A stretch of DNA of 7,206 nucleotides from Smithella sp. ME-1 (lineage in GTDB: Bacteria; Desulfobacterota; Syntrophia; Syntrophales; Smithellaceae): NCBI GenBank assembly GCA_000495415.1, contig AWGX01000784.1:1-7206 (forward strand), in the 5' to 3' direction. Position 1 is the first letter of the stretch. The number at the start of each line of letters is the position of its first letter. Made by a program: the position numbers and the translations under genes. Below are positions 1 to 6,237 of the stretch, in pieces. The notes below the pieces were generated by a model, which did no database searches, had not been told where the DNA came from, and saw only the letters and a list, made by a program, of their open reading frames with translations.

Positions 1-282
1 ACGGTGAATATTCCAGAGCTCGACGAGGAGGTGAAGCGACTGACAGCTTTATTCAAGCCAGTCGGACCGACGAACTTTCAGTTCAGGCTGCATCGAGGGG
101 ATTATCTTCTCCTCGAGGTGAATCCACGATTCTCATCTTCGCTCTCGCTAAGAACGGCGTTTGGCTTCAATGAGCCTGAGATGTGCATCGAGTATTTTGG
201 TAAAAAGGTAAGACCGAACCCTGCGGTAATTAAGAAAGGAACGGCCGTTCGATACATCGAAGACGTTGTGAATTACGAATGA
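1..282 (+). CDS. CarB-like ATP-grasp ligase, C-terminal end (5' partial)
   Basis: The reading frame is open from the first base, so this is the 3' end of a gene that begins outside the window; about 93 codons remain. Seen: a GPTNFQFR strand followed by LLLEVNPRFSSS and LRTAFGFNE. In ATP-grasp enzymes of the carbamoyl-phosphate-synthase-large-subunit type, the E and N of the E-x-N-P-R motif bind the Mg-ATP metals, so this is the end of the catalytic ATP-grasp domain plus a short C-terminal tail. Family knowledge: such enzymes join a carboxylate to an amine or similar nucleophile through an acyl-phosphate. The substrate cannot be read here because the N-terminal two-thirds is missing. The stop (280-282) overlaps the start of the next gene, which implies translational coupling with the phosphoesterase. 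The polysaccharide context suggests tailoring of a sugar or amino-sugar, by inference only. Confidence 0.85.
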   Translation, partial: TVNIPELDEEVKRLTALFKPVGPTNFQFRLHRGDYLLLEVNPRFSSSLSLRTAFGFNEPEMCIEYFGKKVRPNPAVIKKGTAVRYIEDVVNYE

Positions 283-944
283 TGGCCATTATTTCCGATA
301 TCCACGGAAATTTCCCCGCGCTGCAGGCGGTCATGTGTGAAATTGAAAGAAACGGCTGCGGGCAAATCATTTCGCTGGGCGATGTTGCTGGATATTACTG
401 TCAGATCAATGAATGCATTGATATGCTCAGGCAAAAAAATATTCCGAATATCATGGGGAACCACGATTACTACCTGGCGTATGATCAGCCATGTCCGCGT
501 TCAAATACCGCAAACATTTTGCTGGGATACCAGCGGGAGCATATTATGCCGGAGCATTTGGAATGGCTCAGAAATTCGGCTCCGAAGATGGAGTGTAACG
601 GAGCGTCGTTTGTTCACGGCGGATGGAAGGACTATCTGGATGAGTATCTTACGATCGTCAACGAAGACTACTTCCGGAATGAACGCGCAACACATTTTTT
701 TTCAGGGCATACACACATTCAGTCTCTGAGCCTGTTGGACCGTATCTGCCACTGTAACCCAGGCTCTGTAGGACAGCCGAGGGACAATGATCCCAAAGCG
801 GCTTTTGCCCTTTTTGATGGAGAAAATGTTTATCTGAAAAGGGTTGATTATGACATCGATCGAATGGCAGCTAAGATGAAGGACTGCGGCTTCGACTGCT
901 ATTTCTATGAGGGTTTGTATTCAGGCCGTAAAATCGGCTCGTAA
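279..944 (+). CDS. Calcineurin-like metallophosphoesterase
   Basis: A 221-residue cytoplasmic-type protein with the full set of metal-binding motifs of the calcineurin-like fold: SDIHGN (D7, H9), GDVAGY (G34-D35), GNHD (N61, H62), HGG (H113) and GHTH (H144, H146). It also has NPGSVGQPRD (160-169), typical of the small YfcE/MJ0936-like branch. These enzymes use two metal ions to hydrolyse phosphomonoesters or phosphodiesters; the physiological substrate is not predictable. The start lies on the upstream stop: ATG at 279 overlaps as ATGA, and a second ATG at 282 overlaps as TGATG. Either could be used, and no strong Shine-Dalgarno precedes them, so translation probably depends on the ATP-grasp gene. 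No signal peptide or membrane helix is visible. All catalytic residues are present, so the gene looks intact. Function as a partner of the ligase is inferred from the overlap only. Confidence 0.9.
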   Translation: MMAIISDIHGNFPALQAVMCEIERNGCGQIISLGDVAGYYCQINECIDMLRQKNIPNIMGNHDYYLAYDQPCPRSNTANILLGYQREHIMPEHLEWLRNSAPKMECNGASFVHGGWKDYLDEYLTIVNEDYFRNERATHFFSGHTHIQSLSLLDRICHCNPGSVGQPRDNDPKAAFALFDGENVYLKRVDYDIDRMAAKMKDCGFDCYFYEGLYSGRKIGS

Positions 945-971
945 CGAACCGGCATTGATCAAGGATAGAGA

Positions 972-976
972 AGGGA
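972..976 (+). promoter_or_regulatory. Ribosome binding site for the propeller gene
   Basis: AGGGA ends 6 nt before the ATG at 983 and supports that start. The 38-nt spacer after the phosphoesterase stop shows no terminator-like hairpin, so cotranscription is likely. Confidence 0.6.
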
Positions 977-982
977 AGAACA

Positions 983-1894
983 ATGAAGTGGGAAAAAATT
1001 GGACGACTCTATTGTCCGTCAAAGGAAGATAAGTACACGCATGCGATGTTTCCTGTAGTTGATATAACGGACGGCAACAAAGGTCTTGTTCGCATTTATT
1101 ATACGCACAGGGATAAAACGAATTATGGCTTCCCCACCTATATGGATGCATCCCTATTGGACGGTAAATTTTCGATCATCTACAATCATCATGAGCCAAT
1201 CATCGAAAAAGCCTCCATGGGCAATTTCGATGACAGCGGTGTAAATGTAACGTCGATTGTCAAGATAAATGGTAAAAGACGCTTCTATTACTATGGCTGG
1301 AACCTCGGCGTAACGGTGCCGTTCAGGAATTCAATCGGAGTTGCGGAAGAGGCGGAAGACGGTATCACGATGAAGCGTTTGTATAATGGGCCTATAATGG
1401 ACAGGTCGAGAAAGTTTCCCAATCTTTGTTCTACGCCGTATGTGATACGTGACGATAATCAATTCAAGGTGTGGTTTGCCTCCGGTGAACCCTGGATATG
1501 GATCGACGGAAAGCCGGCAGTCGCGTGTCATGTCGGTTACGCCGAATCGGAAAACGGTCTTGACTGGCGTCGTCAAAACGATCCGGCGGTCGGCCACAGG
1601 AGCGATGACCATGTCGTTACTACGCCTTGTGTATTGAAGGAAAAAGGCGTTTATAAGATGTGGTACTCATACCGCGGGAGAAAATACCGGATCGGATATG
1701 CCGAGTCCAGCAATGGCAGGACCTTCACACGTATGGATGAGAAGGTTGGAATTGACGTATCGGAAGACGATTGGGATTCTGACATGGTCTGCTATCCGTG
1801 CGTCTTTGACCTCCGTGGCGTGAGATACATGATTTACTGTGGAAACGAATACGGCAAAACAGGATTTGGTCTGGCCGTTCTAGTTGAGGAATAA
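983..1894 (+). CDS. Beta-propeller protein, GH43/GH32/GH130-like
   Basis: A 303-residue protein built of repeated blades. Two units match well: FKVWFASGE...CHVGYAESENGLDW (about 161-195) and YKMWYSY...YRIGYAESSNGRTF (about 224-248). Degenerate copies are FYYYGWN...SIGVAEEAEDG (101-127) and YMIYCGNE...GFGLAVL (282-300). The pattern hydrophobic-x-hydrophobic-W/Y-Y/F, then IGYAES-x-[NG]G, is that of five-bladed propellers in GH43, GH32/68 and GH130-like hydrolases and phosphorylases. FDDSGV (82-87) and the D-rich EDDWDSD (261-267) are candidate active-site loops, but I cannot assign a catalytic triad with confidence. There is no signal peptide, so the protein is probably cytoplasmic, which is unusual for a glycan-degrading enzyme and suggests a role in synthesis or editing. 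The gene ends 6 nt before the glycosyltransferase. Alternative: a non-catalytic sugar-binding propeller. Confidence 0.75.
   Translation: MKWEKIGRLYCPSKEDKYTHAMFPVVDITDGNKGLVRIYYTHRDKTNYGFPTYMDASLLDGKFSIIYNHHEPIIEKASMGNFDDSGVNVTSIVKINGKRRFYYYGWNLGVTVPFRNSIGVAEEAEDGITMKRLYNGPIMDRSRKFPNLCSTPYVIRDDNQFKVWFASGEPWIWIDGKPAVACHVGYAESENGLDWRRQNDPAVGHRSDDHVVTTPCVLKEKGVYKMWYSYRGRKYRIGYAESSNGRTFTRMDEKVGIDVSEDDWDSDMVCYPCVFDLRGVRYMIYCGNEYGKTGFGLAVLVEE
1886..1891 (+). promoter_or_regulatory. Ribosome binding site for the GT2 gene
   Basis: GAGGAA lies within the last codons of the propeller gene, 9 nt before the ATG at 1901. This fixes the start and implies coupled translation of the two genes. Confidence 0.6.
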
Positions 1895-1900
1895 ACGTTT

Positions 1901-2845
1901 ATGAAACTCTCCATTGTAACTACTCTGTATCAATCGGCACCTTATATCGAAGAATTCGTGAGGCGCGTCAGTGTTGAAGCTAAAAAGATCACCGATGATT
2001 ATGAGATTGTAATGGTCGATGACGGATCTCCTGACAATTCCTTGGTCAAGGCTCTCAGTCTCCGGGAGATCGATTCGCACCTCCATATCATCGAGCTCTC
2101 GCGCAATTTTGGGCATCACAAGGCGATGATGGCTGGCCTTGATTATGCCCGGGGTGATCTCGTTTTCCTCATTGACGTCGATCTCGAGGAACCCCCGGAA
2201 CTACTGACACGCTTTCATGCCGAGATGCAAAGTGGTAACTGGGACGTCATTTACGGCATTCAGCAGGATCGCAAGGGCGGCCTGATTAAGAAAATAGGGG
2301 GAAGATTCGGCTGGTGGCTTATCCAGCTGTTCGTTCCTGTTGATATTCCTTTCAACCTTTGCACTGTCCGTTTAATGCGCTCATCGTATGTCCGGCAACT
2401 GGTCCGGCACAAAGAGCACATGACGGCTATAGGCGGATTGTGGGTGCTGACTGGTTTCCATCAGCATGGGATCCTATTCGACAAGGCATCGCGCGGCGAA
2501 TCATCTTACACCTTTGGCAAGCGGTTGCGATCGCTTCTTGATTCTGTGACCTCGTTTAGCCCGGTTCCCCTTTATGGTATCTTTTTTCTGGGGCTGGCGA
2601 TTTTTTTCGTATCGTCTCTGGTGACCGCAGCCCTGATCATTCGATGGTTTGCCGGATATGTATTGGAAGGATGGATATCAGTGATGGTTTCAGTTTGGAG
2701 TCTCGGCGGCTTAATCCTGCTGAGCACCGGGCTCGTAGGACTTTACATCTCACGTATATTTATAGAAACCAAGAACAGGCCTTACGTCATCATCCGAAAT
2801 ATCTTCGGAACTCATGATCATCATGGCCAGCGACCAGAAAAATGA
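1901..2845 (+). CDS. Family 2 glycosyltransferase, GtrB/ArnC/DPM1-type
   Basis: A 314-residue protein with an N-terminal GT-A domain: SIVTTLYQSAPYI at the first strand, VDDGSPDNS (39-47) for nucleotide binding, LSRNFGHHKAMMAGLDYA (66-83) and the metal-binding D92-V-D94 in DVDLEEPPELL. The last motif is normally DADLQDPPEL, so the variant is conservative. A GESSYTFGKR stretch (199-208) matches the conserved C-terminal part of polyprenyl-phosphate glycosyltransferases. Two membrane helices follow at about 222-248 and 258-284, as in GtrB, where they hold the enzyme at the inner membrane. Family knowledge: these enzymes transfer a sugar from a nucleotide sugar to undecaprenyl phosphate on the cytoplasmic side. 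The sugar cannot be read from sequence. A GtrA-like partner lies two genes downstream, supporting the lipid-linked donor role. Length and motifs look complete. Confidence 0.9.
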   Translation: MKLSIVTTLYQSAPYIEEFVRRVSVEAKKITDDYEIVMVDDGSPDNSLVKALSLREIDSHLHIIELSRNFGHHKAMMAGLDYARGDLVFLIDVDLEEPPELLTRFHAEMQSGNWDVIYGIQQDRKGGLIKKIGGRFGWWLIQLFVPVDIPFNLCTVRLMRSSYVRQLVRHKEHMTAIGGLWVLTGFHQHGILFDKASRGESSYTFGKRLRSLLDSVTSFSPVPLYGIFFLGLAIFFVSSLVTAALIIRWFAGYVLEGWISVMVSVWSLGGLILLSTGLVGLYISRIFIETKNRPYVIIRNIFGTHDHHGQRPEK

Positions 2846-2901
2846 AATTGATTCTGAATCCTCAACGCTGATTAGAGTTAAGTGGGCTGTCAAGATCAAG
2901 A

Positions 2902-2906
2902 AAGGA
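2902..2906 (+). promoter_or_regulatory. Ribosome binding site deciding the methyltransferase start
   Basis: AAGGA, 9 nt before the ATG at 2916. The in-frame ATGs at 2814 and 2823 lie inside the end of the GT2 gene and have no comparable site, and the residues they would add look unlike a methyltransferase domain. Confidence 0.55.
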
Positions 2907-2915
2907 TGGAACCTT

Positions 2916-3611
2916 ATGTCTATTAGTCATCAATATGCTTCTCGTTATACCAGCGACAAAGCGAATGCAGTTTATCCGGTCGAATTTGTCGTGCGGGCAT
3001 TTCTGGGAACTTATCCGAATCTGCATATGCCACGAGATCAGTACGAGGGCCAACGAATCCTCGATTTAGGTTATGGCGACGGGCGGAACATGCCCTTACT
3101 GAACAATTTGGGAATGAAGATCCATGGCGTAGAAATTGCGGAAGATATCAACCTGCATATTAGAACGCGGATGAAGGCATTGGGGATACACACCGAACTG
3201 AAGGTAGGAACTAATGCACACATTCCCTATGAAAGCGGGTATTTCCAATATGTGCTTGCATGCCATTCATGTTACTACGTCGAGCCCGGCGATCAGTTTG
3301 TAGTAAATCTCACCGAAATAGCTCGCGTCCTTGAAACTGGCGGGTACCTCATTGCGTCTTTGCCGATGATGGGTTCATACATCCTCAAAGATGCCAAACC
3401 TCTTCCCAACGACCACTATGAGATCACCAGCGACCCTTATGGATTGAGGAATGGTACCGTATTTCGCGTCTTTCGTTCCAAGCATGAAATACGAAGGGTA
3501 TTTTCAAAATTTTTCTGTGACTTCAACCTCGGATATTGCAATGATATGTTCTGGGGCATCCATCAGAAAGTATGGATATTGGTATGTCGCAAAAAAGAAA
3601 ACAAGACGTAA
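2916..3611 (+). CDS. Class I SAM-dependent methyltransferase
   Basis: With the preferred start this is a 231-residue protein beginning MSISHQYASRYTSDKAN. The frame stays open upstream to an ATG at 2814 (265 residues), which would overlap the GT2 gene by 32 nt. The Rossmann-fold motifs are clear: ILDLGYGDGRN (48-58) is the glycine-rich SAM loop, GVEIAED (71-77) carries the acidic residue (E73) that binds the ribose, and IPYESGYFQYVLACHSCYYV is the motif II/III region preceding the conserved LETGGYLIASLP strand. The C-terminal part (FRVFRSKHEIRRVFSKFF) resembles the variable acceptor-binding region of Methyltransf_11-type enzymes. No membrane helix or signal peptide. Family knowledge: O-, N- or C-methylation; the acceptor is not predictable. 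Lying between a GtrB-like transferase and a GtrA-like protein, it probably acts on a sugar of the same glycan (inference). Confidence 0.85.
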   Translation: MSISHQYASRYTSDKANAVYPVEFVVRAFLGTYPNLHMPRDQYEGQRILDLGYGDGRNMPLLNNLGMKIHGVEIAEDINLHIRTRMKALGIHTELKVGTNAHIPYESGYFQYVLACHSCYYVEPGDQFVVNLTEIARVLETGGYLIASLPMMGSYILKDAKPLPNDHYEITSDPYGLRNGTVFRVFRSKHEIRRVFSKFFCDFNLGYCNDMFWGIHQKVWILVCRKKENKT

Positions 3612-3695
3612 TACCGTGAGAAAATGGGACATGAATTCCGTTTTCCTAACGCTTTATGGCACTCTTGAATATGAAAATCGTACTGGAATTGAATT
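3612..3695 (+). other. 84-nt spacer before the GtrA-like gene
   Basis: This is one of the longest spacers in the window. It holds no convincing gene, hairpin terminator or promoter. The only readable frames are very short: a 12-codon frame begins at 3671 and crosses the next start. GGA at 3685-3687, 8 nt before the ATG at 3696, is a weak ribosome binding site. Confidence 0.4.
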
Positions 3696-4103
3696 ATGAA
3701 ATGGTCTAAAGAATTTGTTCGTTATGTAGTCGTCGGTTTGACTATGAACATTTTCGGATTTTTGTTATTCGTTTTGATCACAAAACTTGGCGTTAGCCCT
3801 GTTTTGACGATTAGTATCTTATATCCCCTTTACATAGGTCTGGCTTTTTATCTCAACAAATATTGGTCATTCAATCATAAGGGGCGTACTTCAACGTCCG
3901 CCATCAGGTACCTAATTGCGTATGCGGGGTGTTATGCCTTGAATGTAGTCATGCTCAAATTCTTCAGTGGTTATCTCGGCTATTCACCTTTGGTCGTGCA
4001 GGTGATTGCCGTCATGATTATTGCTTTATTACTCTTCCTGACCCAAAAACTCTGGGTCTTCAGAGTGCGACGCGGTTCAGTGCACTATAAGCAGGCTCTA
4101 TAA
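3696..4103 (+). CDS. GtrA-like four-helix membrane protein
   Basis: A 135-residue hydrophobic protein with four predicted membrane helices (about 7-28, 34-54, 70-90 and 97-119) and a basic tail, the usual size and topology of the GtrA family. Seen: RYVVVGLTMN at the first helix, FYLNKYWSF (51-59) after the second, and the parallel FLTQKLWVF (114-122) after the fourth. These paired N/Q-K-x-W-x-F motifs are a hallmark of the family. Family knowledge: GtrA-like proteins sit in the inner membrane and are thought to flip or help deliver polyprenyl-phosphate-linked sugars made by a GtrB partner. The GT2 at 1901 is the natural partner here, although a methyltransferase gene separates them. The ribosome binding site is weak. 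The gene ends 3 nt before the next. Confidence 0.88.
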   Translation: MKWSKEFVRYVVVGLTMNIFGFLLFVLITKLGVSPVLTISILYPLYIGLAFYLNKYWSFNHKGRTSTSAIRYLIAYAGCYALNVVMLKFFSGYLGYSPLVVQVIAVMIIALLLFLTQKLWVFRVRRGSVHYKQAL

Positions 4104-4106
4104 ACT

Positions 4107-4976
4107 ATGAAACGATGTCTTAATTGTACATGGATATTTGATAGTAATGAATGGCTTTGTCCGGGGTGTGGATGGCAACCGGATAAAAGCGGTTTTGTGC
4201 CGGTTTTCTCTTCGAAACTGGCGCAAAATAACAGCGGATTTAAAGCCTCTTATTTTGCACCAATTGCGGCACTGGAAGTGGGTAATTTTTGGTTTTGCGC
4301 TCGTAATGATCTGATTGTCTGGGCCCTGGGAAAATACGGCGCAAGCGTCTCATCGTTCATGGAAATTGGATGCGGGACTGGATTTGTATTGCAAGGAATT
4401 TCATGTCACTTTCCGAAAATGCGTATCGTCGGCAGCGAGATCTATCCCGAAGGGATCGCCTACGCGGCTGATAGAATAGCAGGAGGGGAATTCATGCAGA
4501 TGGATGCACGAGATATTCCCTTTGTCAATGAATTTGATGCCATCGGAGCGTTCGATGTGCTTGAACACATCTATGAAGATGAAGATGTGTTAGAGCAAAT
4601 CTATCGGGCATTGAAGCCAGATGGAGTTCTTCTGCTCACGATACCCCAGCACCGTTGGCTTTGGAGTTGGTTAGACGATTATTCCTGCCATGTCCGGCGC
4701 TATACTGCACTTGACCTGCATAAGAAATTGGTGCGTGCCGGCTTCTCCATTACGCGAAGCACATCCTTTGTTACCGTCTTGTTGCCCCTGATGTTCTTAT
4801 CCCGCCTGAAGCAGAGAGATAAAGGCAAAAGTTACGATCCACATAAAGAATTGCGAGTGAATCCGCTTATGAATCGAATCTTTAAAGGATTACTGCATCT
4901 GGAGATTTGGTTGATTCGCATGGGTGTTTCGTTTCCCGTAGGTGGTTCGCGGCTAATAATAGCCACGAAGATTTAA
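4107..4976 (+). CDS. SAM methyltransferase with N-terminal zinc ribbon
   Basis: A 289-residue protein in two parts. Residues 1-30 hold two CxxC knuckles (C4-C7 and C18-C21), a rubredoxin/zinc-ribbon layout. From about 83 the class I methyltransferase fold follows: FMEIGCGTGFVL (84-95) is the SAM loop, SEIYPEG the acidic ribose-binding motif, and FDVLEHIYEDEDVL with ALKPDGVLLLTIPQH the motif II/III region. A WLWSWLDDYSCHVRRYT stretch is typical of a family found beside GT2 and GtrA genes in envelope clusters. A hydrophobic stretch (TVLLPLMFLS) near 230-240 could be a membrane-touching helix. The start is 3 nt after the GtrA stop with only a weak AGG upstream, so coupled translation is likely. 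The acceptor is unknown. Cysteine spacing clearly suggests metal binding; its role is inferred only. Confidence 0.87.
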   Translation: MKRCLNCTWIFDSNEWLCPGCGWQPDKSGFVPVFSSKLAQNNSGFKASYFAPIAALEVGNFWFCARNDLIVWALGKYGASVSSFMEIGCGTGFVLQGISCHFPKMRIVGSEIYPEGIAYAADRIAGGEFMQMDARDIPFVNEFDAIGAFDVLEHIYEDEDVLEQIYRALKPDGVLLLTIPQHRWLWSWLDDYSCHVRRYTALDLHKKLVRAGFSITRSTSFVTVLLPLMFLSRLKQRDKGKSYDPHKELRVNPLMNRIFKGLLHLEIWLIRMGVSFPVGGSRLIIATKI

Positions 4977-4995
4977 AAAACTTGTTCAACTTGTT

Positions 4996-5001
4996 GAGAG
5001 G
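4996..5001 (+). promoter_or_regulatory. Ribosome binding site for the aminotransferase
   Basis: GAGAGG, 6 nt before the ATG at 5008, is a good site. The 31-nt spacer also has a TCAAC-tt-GTTGA inverted repeat (4986-4997) just upstream, too short to call an operator or terminator. Confidence 0.6.
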
Positions 5002-5007
5002 TTAATA

Positions 5008-6151
5008 ATGGATTACATCCCCTTCAATAAACCCTTTATTGCCGGCAAAGAACTCTTCTACATTGCTCAGGACGTTATTGAAAATCACCATACCGCTGGT
5101 GATGGTCCCTTCACTAAAAAATGCCAAAAATGGCTGCAGGAACAACTCGGCAGCCAGAAAGCACTCCTGACTCATTCCTGCACGGCGGCTCTGGAAATGG
5201 CGGCAATCCTATCCGGTATTAAATCAGGAGACGAAGTAATCATGTCCTCATACACGTTTGTGTCAACGGCCAACGCCTTTGTTCTCCGTGGAGGTATTCC
5301 GGTTTTCGTAGATATCCGTCCGGACACACTGAACATTAATGAAGCGCTTATTGAAGACGCAATTTCCCCCAAAACCCGGGCCATCATCCCTGTTCATTAT
5401 GCCGGTGTCCCGTGTCAAATGGATACTATTATGGAGATAGCCAAACGTAAACGGCTTTTAGTTATTGAAGATGCCGCGCAGGCTCTTTTATCCCGATACC
5501 ATAATAGATATATAGGCACTATCGGCCAAATGGCCTGCCTAAGTTTTCATGAAACAAAAAATATTATCAGTGGAGAGGGGGGGAGCAATTCTAATAAATG
5601 ATCCTTTATTAATCGAACGGGCAGAGATCATCAGAGAGAAAGGTACCAATCGCAGTCAGTTCTTTCGCGGACAAGTGGACAAATATACATGGGTTGATAT
5701 TGGATCATCTTACCTTCCCAGTGATATTATCGCTGCATTTCTTTATGCCCAGATGGAAAATGCCGACCAAATTATAGCCCAGCGTAACTTGATTTATGAT
5801 CTCTACATGGAAGGTTTGCGGCCACTGGCTGAAAAAGGCTGCATTCAATTACCATTCATTCTTAACGATTGTTGCAGCAATGGTCATATGTTTTACATCA
5901 TAACCCGCTCTTTGGAAGAAAGAACGAAACTTACTGAATTCCTGAAAGAACGTGGCATATTGGCCGTGTTTCATTACGTACCCCTTCATAGTTCCCCCGC
6001 GGGAAAGTTGTATGGCCGGGCGCATGGAACTTTAGATGTTACCAAGAGAGTAAGTGACTGCCTGTTGCGCCTGCCACTTTACTACGAAATGACGAATAAC
6101 GATGTAAATTCTGTAACAAAATCTATCAGGGATTTTTACAAAAACTCTTAA
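5008..6151 (+). pseudogene. wecE: WecE/RffA-type dTDP-4-oxo-6-deoxyglucose aminotransferase, frameshifted
   Basis: This is a PLP-dependent DegT/DnrJ/EryC1/StrS-family sugar aminotransferase read in two frames. The first part (5008-5601) has YIPFNKPF at the start, THSCTAALEMAA, SSYTFVSTANAF, VIEDAAQ (D155 for the PLP ring, Q158) and FHETKN with the Schiff-base lysine K184. It then runs into a stop after five foreign residues. The second part continues in the +2 frame to 6151 with GGAILIND, AEIIREKGTNRSQF, FRGQVDKYTW, IGSSYLPSD and AVFHYVPLHSSPAG, all close to WecE. Removing one G from the G7 run at 5577-5583 restores GEGGAILIND and a 380-residue protein, near the 376 of E. coli WecE. WecE makes dTDP-4-amino-4,6-dideoxy-D-galactose (Fuc4N) from the 4-oxo sugar. 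An independent start for the second part (5549) is unlikely, since it would lack the catalytic lysine's domain. The gene may be broken, mis-sequenced or slippage-controlled. Confidence 0.85.
5577..5583 (+). repeat. G7 homopolymer at the frameshift point
   Basis: A run of seven G lies at the conserved GEGG loop of the aminotransferase. Six G would keep the two halves in one frame; seven shift them apart. Confidence 0.9.
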
Positions 6152-6237
6152 ACGGAGTACTTCAGCATAAAAGTACATTCCAAGTTACGATTAGTCATGC
6201 CAATATTTACGTATTAAGAAAAAAATGGAGGATATTA
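6152..6237 (+). other. 86-nt spacer between aminotransferase and GT-C gene
   Basis: It contains a 6-bp inverted repeat (GTACTT 6157-6162, AAGTAC 6171-6176; 8-nt loop), not followed by a T run, so it does not look like a Rho-independent terminator. A TATTAA at 6212-6217 is -10-like but lacks a well-spaced -35. The spacer is AT-rich and ends with a strong ribosome binding site. An internal promoter is possible but not supported. Confidence 0.35.
6227..6232 (+). promoter_or_regulatory. Ribosome binding site for the GT-C-like gene
   Basis: GGAGGA, 5 nt before the ATG at 6238, is among the best matches to the Shine-Dalgarno consensus in the window and fixes the start of the last gene. Confidence 0.7.

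Noticed and set aside
273..2119. Minus-strand open frames across the first four genes
   Set aside because: All are shadows of plus-strand genes with clear conserved motifs; none has a recognisable domain.
3451..3699. Open frame overlapping the end of the first methyltransferase and reaching the GtrA start
   Set aside because: It lies in another frame of a well-supported gene, has no ribosome binding site and its translation has no recognisable domain.
4981..4997. TTGTT direct repeat and TCAAC-tt-GTTGA palindrome before the aminotransferase as an operator
   Set aside because: Too short and AT-rich; expected by chance, and there is no regulator gene nearby.
6157..6176. Inverted repeat GTACTT/AAGTAC after the aminotransferase as a terminator
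   Set aside because: The stem is only 6 bp with about one-third GC, and no T run follows.
6191..6217. TTAGTC and TATTAA as a promoter for the last gene
   Set aside because: The -35 match is poor and the spacing is 15 nt; a promoter cannot be claimed.
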